64,000 nucleotides of DNA from JBCBDX01 sp039815825 (lineage in GTDB: Bacteria; Pseudomonadota; Alphaproteobacteria; Rhizobiales; Rhizobiaceae). A program made the position numbers and the translations under genes. Location of the stretch: NCBI GenBank assembly GCA_039815825.1, contig JBCBYO010000005.1:50390-114389 (forward strand), given 5' to 3'. Each line of letters starts with the position of its first letter. Position 1 is the stretch's first letter. Of this stretch, positions 34,705 through 42,919 are shown one piece after another. The notes beneath the pieces were generated by a model. The model was not told the origin of the DNA. It saw only the letters and a list, made by a program, of their open reading frames with translations, and made no database searches.

Positions 34705-35670
34705 ATGAGTTCCCTACTGACTGAAGCGCGCATTGAAGATAAATCACGCGCCAAAACCTATTCCATAAACTGGGTTTATGTGATCGGTATTGCGTTCTAC
34801 CACGTCGTCGCGCTTTTGGCGCTGACGTCAATTTTCTTCAGTTGGGCAGGATTACTCTTTGCGTTGGTAAACGTGTATTTATTCAACACGCTTGGCATAA
34901 ACGTCTTTTATCATCGTTTCCTGACCCACAAAGGTCTGCGTTGTCGTAAGTGGGCCGAATATTCGATGGCTGTTCTTGCCGTTTGTAGCTTTCAAGACAC
35001 GCCAGCGCGATGGGTTGCGATACATAGACGGCACCATGAACATTCTGACGATGAATTTGACCCACATTCTCCGATTCGGAGCTTTTTGTGGGCACACATC
35101 GGCTGGATCCTTGTTCACTCTCCAGAGCTATCACGATACGAGATCTTTTCGCGATATGCCAAAGACGTGCTCCGCGATCCATTCTATCGAAAGCTCGAAA
35201 AACACAGATATTATCTGGGCATCGTTTTCGCGCACTGGCTGCTGTTTTTTGTGGTTGGGGCGATTGCGGGGGCTTTGCTGTACGGCACGCTGGAAGCGTC
35301 AATGTACGTGGGTGCGAGCGCTTTGATTTGGGGTGTCTTCTTCCGCACAGTCTTGGGGTGGCACATTACGTGGGCCGTCAACTCGGTAACCCATGTCTGG
35401 GGCTACAAAAATTACGAAACCGATGAGAACAGCCGTAACAACGTTCTGATAGGTTTGCTGTCAAACGGTGAGGGTTGGCACAATAACCACCATGCAGATC
35501 CCCGCTCGGCGCGTCATGGCCATCGTTGGTGGGAAGTTGATGTTACCTATATGACAATTCGCGCCTTGGCTGCGCTAGGGATCGTTTGGGATATCGTAGA
35601 GCCGCGCGAGCGACCGCCGCAAGGCGTGGTTAGCGTTGCATCGACCGGGAATGGCGAAAGCTCATCTTAG
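34705..35670 (+). CDS. Acyl-CoA / acyl-lipid delta-9-type fatty acid desaturase
   Basis: A 321-residue integral-membrane desaturase. The three histidine boxes that bind the di-iron centre are present: HRFLTH (about 72-77), HRRHH (about 109-113) and HNNHH (about 258-262). Four hydrophobic segments surround them, and WGVFFRTVLGWHITWAVNSVTHVWG precedes the last box. It introduces a double bond into saturated acyl chains to tune membrane fluidity; regioselectivity is inferred from family only. Divergent from the fab cluster, which fits lipid metabolism. Confidence 0.9.
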   Translation: MSSLLTEARIEDKSRAKTYSINWVYVIGIAFYHVVALLALTSIFFSWAGLLFALVNVYLFNTLGINVFYHRFLTHKGLRCRKWAEYSMAVLAVCSFQDTPARWVAIHRRHHEHSDDEFDPHSPIRSFLWAHIGWILVHSPELSRYEIFSRYAKDVLRDPFYRKLEKHRYYLGIVFAHWLLFFVVGAIAGALLYGTLEASMYVGASALIWGVFFRTVLGWHITWAVNSVTHVWGYKNYETDENSRNNVLIGLLSNGEGWHNNHHADPRSARHGHRWWEVDVTYMTIRALAALGIVWDIVEPRERPPQGVVSVASTGNGESSS

Positions 35671-35786
35671 AGCGAAAGCTGCGTTTTCATCGCGAGCTTA
35701 GGCAAGCTGCCATTATCTCACGACAAAAGTAAGCGGCGACATTGAGATCAGGCCCGCCCGGCCTTGTGCCATGTCTAGCGCGCCTC

Positions 35787-37358
35787 TTAACCGGCTTGCT
35801 TACGCATCGCGTCCAGTTGCGATTTATAGGGAAGCGCAGCGCCAATATCGTTGCCAATCGGATCAACTGATAGACCGGCGCCATCCAGCCCGCAGAGCTT
35901 AAACACCTTGTTTGTCACCGCTTTGGGATCTGCAACCAGCTCTTCGTATCGAACATGGATGGCACGGTCGCCCAACTTATCAAGCAGGACGTCCACCATC
36001 GCCTCATACCAGTCAATATACTCGAAAATGCTACCGAGATCGTATGCGTGCGGGTTCCCATCCGCGTAAGAGGTCATAAAAATCCGCACCGCAAGATCAT
36101 CGCGATCGCGGGTAATAAAGACAAAACGCGCGTCCGGTAGCGCTGCGGCTAGCTGCGCGGCACCGCCGATTAAAGCTGGATTTGTCTCGGTCACAAAACG
36201 CTCCTGCGGGTCTTCTTGCTTCAACCGCCCATAGAAGTTTTTCGCAAACGCGCCGTAGAGCTGGGCTGGTAAATCGTGAAGGCTTTTTATGTTCGGCAGA
36301 CCGCCAATCTGCCAAGCACGAGCCGCAGCGCCACCCACTTTCTTGGTCTCAAATCCACGCTGAACGGCTGGGTGCCCCGACAGGCTGGCTTCCAGTGTGG
36401 TTTTTCCAGATCGTGATGGGCCCAGAATGAAAAGAGGCGCCAGTTTGGATGCGTTTTTAACGTGACCGGCCTTGTTGAGTGTTATTGCCTTAGCCGCTTC
36501 AAGCTGCTCCGATAGAGTTTTTTCGGACTTTTTTAGAGCTTCGCGTTTGGTCTTGTGTACCGCCTTATTGGCTTCAACAAGTAATTCCCATGCCCGCTCA
36601 TGTTCGCCCGCACGGTCGAGAATTTCTGTTTCGAGGAACCGCCTCATCGTGTCAAAATTAGCAAGGTCATTTTTCGATTGCGGTGAGGTTTTGGCGATCG
36701 CGGCCGAATAATCAATGTCAATCAAATCGGACCGCATTTTGTGCAGCTTGTTCAGTACTGAAAGCCAATCAGGCTTCATACGGTGTACCTGAAGCAGGAT
36801 TTTGGTCGCTTCTTCAAGATCGCCAAGGTGCGTGTAACAATGGGCTAGCTGGTACAGCGCCAGCACATTTTTCGGTTCCCGCTCGAGCGCAGCGCGAAGC
36901 CAAGTCGTGGCGGTCTTGTAGTCGCGCTTGTCTTGTGCGGTCTCGCCGAGCAGTCGAAGCACGTGCGCGCTTTCAGGATTGAGGCGAAGCGCTTCGCGCA
37001 GCGCCATATCCGCCATTTCCAACTTCTCCATCCCGAGCCAGGCGGTGCCAAGATTTAGAAAGTTACTCCAGTCGTCCGGCGCCTCAGAAGCGGCTTTAAG
37101 AAAATTGTCTGCCGCTTGCTGAAATTTTCCTTGCTTGAGTAAAGATGCTCCTAAAACCTGCATTGCGCCAAGGTATTCCTGGTCTTGTTGCAACAATCTC
37201 CGGGTCAGCTTTTCGGCAGCGTCCAGATCACCGCTTTCAAGTTTGATCGAGGCCTGCTTTAGCGTAGCATGCATGTTGCGAATTTTGTCGGCGGAATTGG
37301 AAACCGAATTACCCCGAGCCGCCAAATTGCTGGTGTTTTGCCTGATGCGTTTTGCCAT
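35787..37358 (-). CDS. TPR-repeat protein with sulfotransferase domain
   Basis: A 523-residue fusion. Residues about 30-215 are tetratricopeptide repeats (for example NFLNLGTAWLGMEKLEMADM and LYQLAHCYTHLGDLEEATKI). A sulfotransferase fold starts near 310 with LFILGPSRSGKTTLEASLSGHP, the 5'-phosphosulfate loop, here RSGKT rather than the more usual RSGTT; FVFITRDRDDLAVRIFMTSY is the 3'-phosphate-binding region. Such TPR-sulfotransferases are common in marine alphaproteobacteria; the acceptor is unknown (glycan, lipid or protein). No signal peptide, so probably cytoplasmic. Stands alone. Confidence 0.82.
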   Translation of the reverse strand: MAKRIRQNTSNLAARGNSVSNSADKIRNMHATLKQASIKLESGDLDAAEKLTRRLLQQDQEYLGAMQVLGASLLKQGKFQQAADNFLKAASEAPDDWSNFLNLGTAWLGMEKLEMADMALREALRLNPESAHVLRLLGETAQDKRDYKTATTWLRAALEREPKNVLALYQLAHCYTHLGDLEEATKILLQVHRMKPDWLSVLNKLHKMRSDLIDIDYSAAIAKTSPQSKNDLANFDTMRRFLETEILDRAGEHERAWELLVEANKAVHKTKREALKKSEKTLSEQLEAAKAITLNKAGHVKNASKLAPLFILGPSRSGKTTLEASLSGHPAVQRGFETKKVGGAAARAWQIGGLPNIKSLHDLPAQLYGAFAKNFYGRLKQEDPQERFVTETNPALIGGAAQLAAALPDARFVFITRDRDDLAVRIFMTSYADGNPHAYDLGSIFEYIDWYEAMVDVLLDKLGDRAIHVRYEELVADPKAVTNKVFKLCGLDGAGLSVDPIGNDIGAALPYKSQLDAMRKQAG

Positions 37359-37458
37359 TCTCTTAAAATCCCCGAACTCTAGAAGCTCTGATAGGGATCA
37401 GAGCTGAATTTCGTCGATAGCAGACAGCAACCAACGATTTGGTACTGCGCAGCACTCC

Positions 37459-38259
37459 TTACTGCGGGCTCGACAAGGGAAGTTCGATCACGACGGTGGC
37501 AAAATCCCTCAAACTCGGAAACAGGTACCTGTTGATCAACCGGTCGCCAACACGCTCGATGACGTAAAATCCCGTTTCTTGTCGCAGTTGGGAGCCATCA
37601 ATTTCTGTTTCGTCGATGACCTTGGGGCCATCCCATTCAAGCGTTGCGCCGTGTCCTGTTAGAATTACATTCTCGCCGTCTTTGATTTCGACATTCATCA
37701 ATACATCGCGCAATTGAGCGGCAAAGGCATCATGTTGTTCAGGCATCATGGCGGTACGAGGCAACAAAGAATTTTCTTTGGTGTAGTTTTCGCCAAATGC
37801 TTCTTCGGCTGTCATCCACGCCCGGCAGCTTGGGCTTGATATAACCTGCGAGGCTTTGACGCCTGCCAATTGAAAAATCTTACCCATAAGCCTTGCCTCT
37901 TCGATCCCTCGGCGGGTCAAACAGGTGGCGCGATAGTAGTTTGATTGTTGGTCTAGCGGATTAAGGCCGCTATATAATTCGTAAGCGTCAAATGCTGCTG
38001 AATCATGCCATCGTTCGCGCTGTGCATGGCGAATGTGCAGAATATATCCGCCGGTGATGATCTTTTCCGCCCACAGCTTGTGGGACTGCTTTTCGGCATA
38101 AACCTCACTTAGATCCAGCGATGCATCTGCAAAGGTGTCGGCCTGCTCGCTTTCCGTTTCGTTATCGACCAGTTGGGTCAAAACAATGTAGGAAGTCGCT
38201 GCCGACGTGAGTAATACGAGCGCCAGCAGTCCGACGGCGATAAGCAGAATGTTCTTCAT
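37459..38259 (-). CDS. Membrane-anchored histidine phosphatase superfamily protein
   Basis: A 266-residue protein with an N-terminal membrane anchor (about 3-26) and a domain resembling the histidine phosphatase (phosphoglycerate mutase-like) fold: ILHIRHAQRERW contains the RH motif (RHA in place of RHG), VISSPSCRAWMTAEEAFG the second arginine and ILTGHGATLEWDG the second histidine. It should face the periplasm. Substrate unknown. The ATG at 38259 is preferred over a GTG at 38268. It may share a transcript with the porin-like gene upstream (96-bp gap). Confidence 0.72.
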   Translation of the reverse strand: MKNILLIAVGLLALVLLTSAATSYIVLTQLVDNETESEQADTFADASLDLSEVYAEKQSHKLWAEKIITGGYILHIRHAQRERWHDSAAFDAYELYSGLNPLDQQSNYYRATCLTRRGIEEARLMGKIFQLAGVKASQVISSPSCRAWMTAEEAFGENYTKENSLLPRTAMMPEQHDAFAAQLRDVLMNVEIKDGENVILTGHGATLEWDGPKVIDETEIDGSQLRQETGFYVIERVGDRLINRYLFPSLRDFATVVIELPLSSPQ

Positions 38260-38355
38260 GCTCTGCACTTAGTTCTCACCATGCAACTTTATCGCCCAAA
38301 ACTTGTCTTTTGAGCTGTCTGGCGTCGACAATGCCAAGAAGCACCAAGCGAAGCG

Positions 38356-39453
38356 CTACTTGGTCACCAGCGTATAGGTATAAGGATAGGTATCCGTGTA
38401 AATTCTCGGGTCAGAATCGAAGGTCGCGCCGATCTCGCACTCGCTTAAGTCAACCGGAGCGCCTCGAATTGGCCTGATAATTCTTTTATCAAGTGCACTT
38501 CTATCAAGTGCACTTCGCGGGTCCACGCTCACATCCAGTCCAGCGATTCCCTCCAGGCATGTCTGAAGTGCGGTATCAAAGAGATCAACACCTGGATCAT
38601 CTTCACGATGACGGCGGATCAACGATTTTGAGTTGCTACCGAAATAAACGCTCAATCCGGCTTTAACCAACGTTGTATCGTCACTGATGGTGGCGCTTGC
38701 AAACACGGCCGGCGATATGCCTCCCATGTCAAACATAGCTTCGGCGCCAAATACACCGGCAGTCTGATTGAAGCTGTGGTCTACCCCACCATAGACCCGA
38801 AAATTGTCCGTGAAATAATAGCCGATCTCGCCTGAAAGCAGCAGGTACTCTTCCTGGCCGACATTTTCGACATCTAGGAAATCGGCACCAGCAAGTGCTT
38901 TTGCAGTGAACTTGCCAAGATAAGCCTCGCCCTCAGCGGCAACGCGCGTATTGGTGACACCGATCGTGCCTAAGCCTGTGCCAGTACCATAATCATAATT
39001 CGCATAATGGCCGTATACTCCAAGCAAACCAACAGTTGGATCGCGCCAGAAGAGGTGACCACCGATCGCAAACGCGCTTACGTCGATTGGGTCGAACCCT
39101 GACGTACGGTCTATCGCGCCGTTTAGATATCCCGCATCGATCTGCACACCAAATCGCTCTGTAACTGGCATCGAGACGGCACCTTGCGCAAATGCGGCAT
39201 CCCCACCGGTAAAAGTGGTCGTGGTATTGTCTTCAAAATCAAAATAGAGATAGCCAAATTCAAGCTTGCCGTTGAGCTCTGACACGGCTGCACTGGAATA
39301 TCTATTCTCAAACTCCTCGTCTGACATGACCAAGGTCGCGTCTGACGCATACGCCCAACCCGTCGCAGTCATTATTGCGCCAACGGCAACATATCCGCCT
39401 ATCTTGTCAAAGCGCGTTGGACCTGCGCGTCCTTTAAGCGATGATAGTGCCAT
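38356..39453 (-). CDS. Porin-like outer-membrane protein with C-terminal extension
   Basis: A 365-residue exported protein. A long signal region ends near YASDAT (about 37). Residues about 60-275 look like a beta-barrel of alternating strands (KLEFGYLYFDFED, RFGVQIDAGYLNGA, VGLLGVYGHYANYDYG, YLLLSGEIGYYF, FRVYGGVDHSF) ending GLSVYFGSNSKSL. About 90 further residues follow, with two Cys (QTCLEG, SECEIG), and the chain ends in LVTK, not Phe. Family unclear; possibly a Rhizobiales porin-like protein with an extra periplasmic or surface domain. Start ATG at 39453 with a GGGGA site. Confidence 0.68.
   Translation of the reverse strand: MALSSLKGRAGPTRFDKIGGYVAVGAIMTATGWAYASDATLVMSDEEFENRYSSAAVSELNGKLEFGYLYFDFEDNTTTTFTGGDAAFAQGAVSMPVTERFGVQIDAGYLNGAIDRTSGFDPIDVSAFAIGGHLFWRDPTVGLLGVYGHYANYDYGTGTGLGTIGVTNTRVAAEGEAYLGKFTAKALAGADFLDVENVGQEEYLLLSGEIGYYFTDNFRVYGGVDHSFNQTAGVFGAEAMFDMGGISPAVFASATISDDTTLVKAGLSVYFGSNSKSLIRRHREDDPGVDLFDTALQTCLEGIAGLDVSVDPRSALDRSALDKRIIRPIRGAPVDLSECEIGATFDSDPRIYTDTYPYTYTLVTK
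38488..38517. repeat. 15-bp tandem duplication inside the porin-like gene
   Basis: ATCAAGTGCACTTCT is followed directly by ATCAAGTGCACTTCG, in frame, giving the doubled peptide SALDR-SALDK in the C-terminal extension. One mismatch suggests a fairly recent duplication. Confidence 0.85.
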
Positions 39454-39692
39454 TATTTTACGTCCCCACAAGCGTACTCAAACGCGTGTTTTTTAATATT
39501 TTTTTACGTTTTGTAAACTTTTGTAACACCTTGACGCGATTCCGCCTATTGCAAAGTTGCAACAGCCCACAACTCAGGCGAGCGATTTACCCTCTTATGC
39601 GTGCTTCTTTGGTTTTCGCGGCATGATTGACTTGTGTGCTGCCTGCTTTGAAGATCTGATGTGAACCACGGGCCCCAAAAGGACTTCCACCA

Positions 39693-40064
39693 ATGCGACT
39701 TTCTGCTCTCGTGATTATATTGTCAGGCGTTTTTCTCGCGCCGGCGTTATCGCCAGCTTTGGCATGTTCGAATGGCACATGCTGGGGAGCCGTAGGTATC
39801 GGACCGGGTGGCGCATGGGGAACAGCCTATGATTTTCCGTCAGAAAGCGCTGCCGCCAATGCCGCTCAAAGCAATTGCCGCGGCAATTGCACAACTATTA
39901 GAACGTTCTACAACACGTGCGGAGCAATCGCCCAAGGTGACGGCGGCGGTTGGGGATGGGCGTGGAGTGGATCTGCGGAAGATGCCCGGTCCAGTGCAAT
40001 AGCTTACTGCGTGCCTAACGCCCGCAATTGCCAAGTACGCGCTTGGGCCTGCACGACCCGCTAG
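39693..40064 (+). CDS. Small secreted DUF4189 protein
   Basis: A 123-residue exported protein with signal peptide MRLSALVIILSGVFLAPALSPALA followed by a DUF4189-like domain: WGAVGIGPGGAWGTAYDFPSES, repeated spacing of Ala and Cys (SNCRGNC, NTCGAIAQ, YCVPNARNCQ, WAC) and GWGWAWSGSAEDA. Eight cysteines in the mature chain suggest several disulfides. Function unknown. An AAGGA site precedes the ATG. Divergent from the porin-like gene. Confidence 0.78.
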   Translation: MRLSALVIILSGVFLAPALSPALACSNGTCWGAVGIGPGGAWGTAYDFPSESAAANAAQSNCRGNCTTIRTFYNTCGAIAQGDGGGWGWAWSGSAEDARSSAIAYCVPNARNCQVRAWACTTR

Positions 40065-40306
40065 GGCTCTTGCGCCTTAAACCAAAACCTGTATAAGCCG
40101 CTTTTCTACCGGTCGGCCAGGAGCTGAACGGGGGTGAGTTTGTTTAACAAAATCATGAGGAGCAACGCTCTTCGTCCCTCGGTGTTCCCGCTCTCGACCT
40201 GTCGTGTTTCTGATCCGGTCTTTCGCCAGACTTTCTGGTTGATTGGTCGACAAGAGGCTTCGTCGCTGTCCGGTAGTGGAAGAGAAAAGACAAGGATGAC
40301 CAGATA
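40065..40306 (+). promoter_or_regulatory. Upstream and leader region of the rpsF operon
   Basis: 242 bp with no gene between the DUF4189 gene and rpsF. It contains the S6 operon promoter and probably a long leader; a candidate GACA...TGTC stem followed by CCGG lies close to the start codon (about 40250-40272). Some bacteria control this operon by an S6:S18-binding leader hairpin; I cannot confirm one here. Confidence 0.35.
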
Positions 40307-40696
40307 ATGGCATTATATGAGCATGTGTTCCTGGCCCGTCAGGACATGTCCACTCAACAAGTGGAAGAACTGGTAGAGCAGTTCAAGGGTATTATTTCCG
40401 AAGCAGGCGGCACCGTCGGCAAAGTTGAAAACTGGGGCCTCAAGTCGCTTCAGTTCCGCATCAACAAGAACCGTAAAGCACACTTTACGCTGATGAACAT
40501 CGAAGCCAATGGCGATGCCGTTCATGAGCTTGAGCGCCAACAGCGCATTCACGAAGACATCCTTCGTTATATGACAGTGCGCGTCGAAGAGCTTGAAGAA
40601 GGCCCTTCAGCGATGATGAAGCGCAATGAACGCAATGACCGTGAGCGCGGCGAACGTGGTGAGCGCGGTGATCGCCCACCTCGTGACCGCAACTGA
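40307..40696 (+). CDS. rpsF: 30S ribosomal protein S6
   Basis: A small-subunit protein that pairs with S18 on the 16S platform. It is 129 residues long. MALYEHVFLARQDMSTQQVEELVEQF, the KVENWGLKSLQFRINKNRKAHFTLMNIEA block and ERQQRIHEDILRYMTVRVEE are conserved. A charged Arg/Glu/Asp-rich tail (about 105-129, RNERNDRERGERGERGDR) replaces the poly-Glu tail found in enteric S6. First gene of rpsF-rpsR-DUF2232-rplI. Confidence 0.97.
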   Translation: MALYEHVFLARQDMSTQQVEELVEQFKGIISEAGGTVGKVENWGLKSLQFRINKNRKAHFTLMNIEANGDAVHELERQQRIHEDILRYMTVRVEELEEGPSAMMKRNERNDRERGERGERGDRPPRDRN

Positions 40697-40718
40697 TTGA
40701 GATCGGGAGAATAGTATT

Positions 40719-40967
40719 ATGGTCGATATCAACCAAATTCCTTCGCGTCGCCCTTTCCATCGCCGCCGCAAAACATGTCCGTTCTCCGGTGCAAATGCGC
40801 CAAAGATTGATTACAAAGACGTAAAATTGCTGCAGCGCTATGTTTCAGAGCGTGGCAAGATTATTCCATCCCGTATCACTGCTGTTTCCATGAAGAAGCA
40901 GCGTGAACTGGCAAAAGCCATCAAGCGCGCGCGCTTTTTGGGATTGTTGCCCTACGTGGTCAACTAA
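40719..40967 (+). CDS. rpsR: 30S ribosomal protein S18
   Basis: An 82-residue S18, the partner of S6. RRPFHRRRKTCPFSGANAPKIDYKDVKLLQRYVSERGKIIPSRITAVS and KKQRELAKAIKRARFLGLLPYV are near-universal blocks. It follows rpsF by 22 bp with a GGGAG-type ribosome site. Confidence 0.98.
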   Translation: MVDINQIPSRRPFHRRRKTCPFSGANAPKIDYKDVKLLQRYVSERGKIIPSRITAVSMKKQRELAKAIKRARFLGLLPYVVN

Positions 40968-40973
40968 CACCTC

Positions 40974-40999
40974 GTTTTTGGGCTGAAAGGCCCGAAAAC
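40974..40999 (+). other. Hairpin between rpsR and the DUF2232 gene
   Basis: A 10-bp stem (GTTTTTGGGC with GCCCGAAAAC, one G-T pair) around a 6-nt loop starts 6 bp after the rpsR stop. It is not followed by Ts, so it may act as an mRNA processing or stability element or a partial attenuator that sets the level of the downstream membrane protein below that of S18. Confidence 0.5.
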
Positions 41000-41071
41000 A
41001 CATTATTGAAATCATGTTGGGACCGGCTCGCCGGTCTCTAACTGCCTCGACAACGAGCAGGACAGCGAAAA

Positions 41072-42049
41072 GTGAATTTGACGCCACAAAATATTGGATT
41101 TGGCCTTACCGCCGCCCTGGCAACAGTTTTGTTGTGCCTTGGCCTAGCGACTGGGTCGGCGCTTTCCTTTCTGCTTTACTTTCTCAGCGCTGTTCCGCTG
41201 ATGGTGGCCACGCTTGGCTGGGGTTTTTCGGTTGGCGCTTTGGGTGCCATCGCTTCAACCATCGTGATCCTTCTTGTCACTAATTTCGGCACGGCGCTCT
41301 TCATTGTAGCCACCACGATATTTCCCGCAGTAATGGCGGGCTTCCTGATGAACTTGGCGCGTCCGGCCGAAGAAATCGGCGGCCCGGCGGGCAAAATGGT
41401 TTGGTATCCTCTTGCCGATGTCATCTTCCGCCTCGCTCTGATCACCGGCTTCGCGTTCATCGTCGCGGGCGCCCTGATCGGTTACGGCCCGGCACTGATC
41501 GATCCGTTAGTGGCAGAGTTTGTCGTCCGTTACCGCGAAGTGAGCCCCGATTTTACTGGTTTCTCCCCGGAGGCGCTGGAAGACTTCAAGGTCTTTGTTC
41601 TCTACTTTTTGCCGATCCTGCAAACCATGATGTGGGTCATCGTGCTCGTTGCCAACCTTGCCATCGCCTTGTCGATAACACGAAGATCCGGACGCCTTAA
41701 AAGGCCAAGAGACGATTGGGCTTTCGCGCTTCGATTGCCTCGGCTGGCCGGCGCTGCCTTCGTCGTTGCCGTTCTGGTTTCATTGGCACCGGGCGCGCTT
41801 GGATTGGCTGCCAATGCCATTATCGGTGCTCTAGCAGGCGGCTTCATCCTTTCCGGGTTCGCACAAATGCACGCGGGAAGGCGGGGGCAGCCATGGCAAC
41901 CGGCGGCGTTGATCGCCTGCTACATGGCAACCCTTTTGATCGGTTTTCCGCTGTTGATCTTCTTCATCATGGGCATGTTTGCGACGACGCGCGCCATGCC
42001 TGTGAGTAACAATTCAAACCAAAACTCAAACGATAATAACAACACGTAA
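41072..42049 (+). CDS. DUF2232 polytopic membrane protein
   Basis: A 325-residue membrane protein with about eight hydrophobic segments, of the DUF2232 (YybS-like) family that is regularly found between rpsR and rplI in alphaproteobacteria and Gram-positives. GTG start at 41072 with an AGGA site. Function not established; the resemblance of the family to substrate-binding membrane components of ECF transporters has been noted. The last 15 residues are Asn/Ser-rich (SNNSNQNSNDNNNT), which is odd for a GC-rich genome. Confidence 0.82.
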   Translation: MNLTPQNIGFGLTAALATVLLCLGLATGSALSFLLYFLSAVPLMVATLGWGFSVGALGAIASTIVILLVTNFGTALFIVATTIFPAVMAGFLMNLARPAEEIGGPAGKMVWYPLADVIFRLALITGFAFIVAGALIGYGPALIDPLVAEFVVRYREVSPDFTGFSPEALEDFKVFVLYFLPILQTMMWVIVLVANLAIALSITRRSGRLKRPRDDWAFALRLPRLAGAAFVVAVLVSLAPGALGLAANAIIGALAGGFILSGFAQMHAGRRGQPWQPAALIACYMATLLIGFPLLIFFIMGMFATTRAMPVSNNSNQNSNDNNNT

Positions 42050-42061
42050 AAGGACAGACTT

Positions 42062-42682
42062 ATGAAAGTCATTTTGCTGGAACGCATTGGTAAGCTGGGC
42101 ACCATCGGTGACGAAGTAAACGTGAAAGACGGCTTCGCCCGCAACTTCCTGCTGCCACAGGGTAAGGCGCTGCGCGCCAACAACCAAAACCGTGCCCGTT
42201 TTGAAGCTGAGCGCGCACAAATCGAAGAGCGCAACGCGGAGCGCAAAGGTGCAGCTGACGAGATTGCGGCAGGCCTTGGCGGTAAAGACTTCATCGTTGT
42301 ACGGTCTGCTGGTGAAACCGGCCAGCTTTATGGTTCGGTCTCAACCCGTGACATCGCGGAATTCCTAGTCGCTGAAGGATTCCAGGTTGCACGCAACCAG
42401 GTGGACCTTAAGTCACCTATCAAGACTATCGGTCTGCACACAGTTGATATCGTGTTGCACCCAGAAGTGGTCACACAAGTCACTTTGAACGTTGCCCGTT
42501 CTGCCGACGAAGCTGAGCGCCAAGCAGCCGGTGAAGACCTCACATCAGCTGACGCCATCTACGGCGAAAATGAAGAAGCCTTTGAGTCGCTGGCTGATTT
42601 TGAGGAAGAAGACGGGCCACGCGCACCGCGTGAAGATGCCGATGAGGCACCAGAGGCGCCGGCGGATGAAGAGGCCGCTTAA
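42062..42682 (+). CDS. rplI: 50S ribosomal protein L9 with acidic C-terminal tail
   Basis: L9 binds domain V of 23S rRNA at the L1 stalk base. MKVILLERIGKLGTIGDEVNVKDGFARNFLLPQGKALRANNQN is the rRNA-binding N-domain, followed by the long helix and C-domain (VRSAGETGQLYGSVSTRDIAEFL). At 206 residues it is longer than the about 150 of E. coli L9; the extra is a strongly acidic tail from about 165 (ESLADFEEEDGPRAPRED...EEAA). Such tails are known in alphaproteobacteria. Confidence 0.96.
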   Translation: MKVILLERIGKLGTIGDEVNVKDGFARNFLLPQGKALRANNQNRARFEAERAQIEERNAERKGAADEIAAGLGGKDFIVVRSAGETGQLYGSVSTRDIAEFLVAEGFQVARNQVDLKSPIKTIGLHTVDIVLHPEVVTQVTLNVARSADEAERQAAGEDLTSADAIYGENEEAFESLADFEEEDGPRAPREDADEAPEAPADEEAA

Positions 42683-42705
42683 CAAAACGGTTCACTCATT
42701 GATTG

Positions 42706-42733
42706 AAAGGCGGGGTCTCCCCGCCTTTTTTGT
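42706..42733 (+). terminator. Rho-independent terminator of the rpsF-rplI operon
   Basis: A perfect 10-bp stem, AAAGGCGGGG with CCCCGCCTTT, around a TCT loop is followed by a T-rich run (TTTTTTGTTTTG). It lies 24 bp after the rplI stop. Confidence 0.93.
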
Positions 42734-42919
42734 TTTGCGGCCAAATTTAGCTTTTCGGGGCGAATCAACTAGGTTTTGTGTCAACGCGGTTTCGCCACAT
42801 CATCGGCTTAAACACGCAGCCCTGTGGATATTGGTCAGATCGCAAATTCGTTCTGGCGTGCGCTCGAAACTTCGCTAGCTAAGTGGCCACATGCGGTGCA
42901 CGGAGGGAACGTAAAGATC

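Noticed and set aside
34393..34708. Small open frames between fabD and the desaturase
   Set aside because: They overlap one another, lack ribosome sites and have no protein-like composition.
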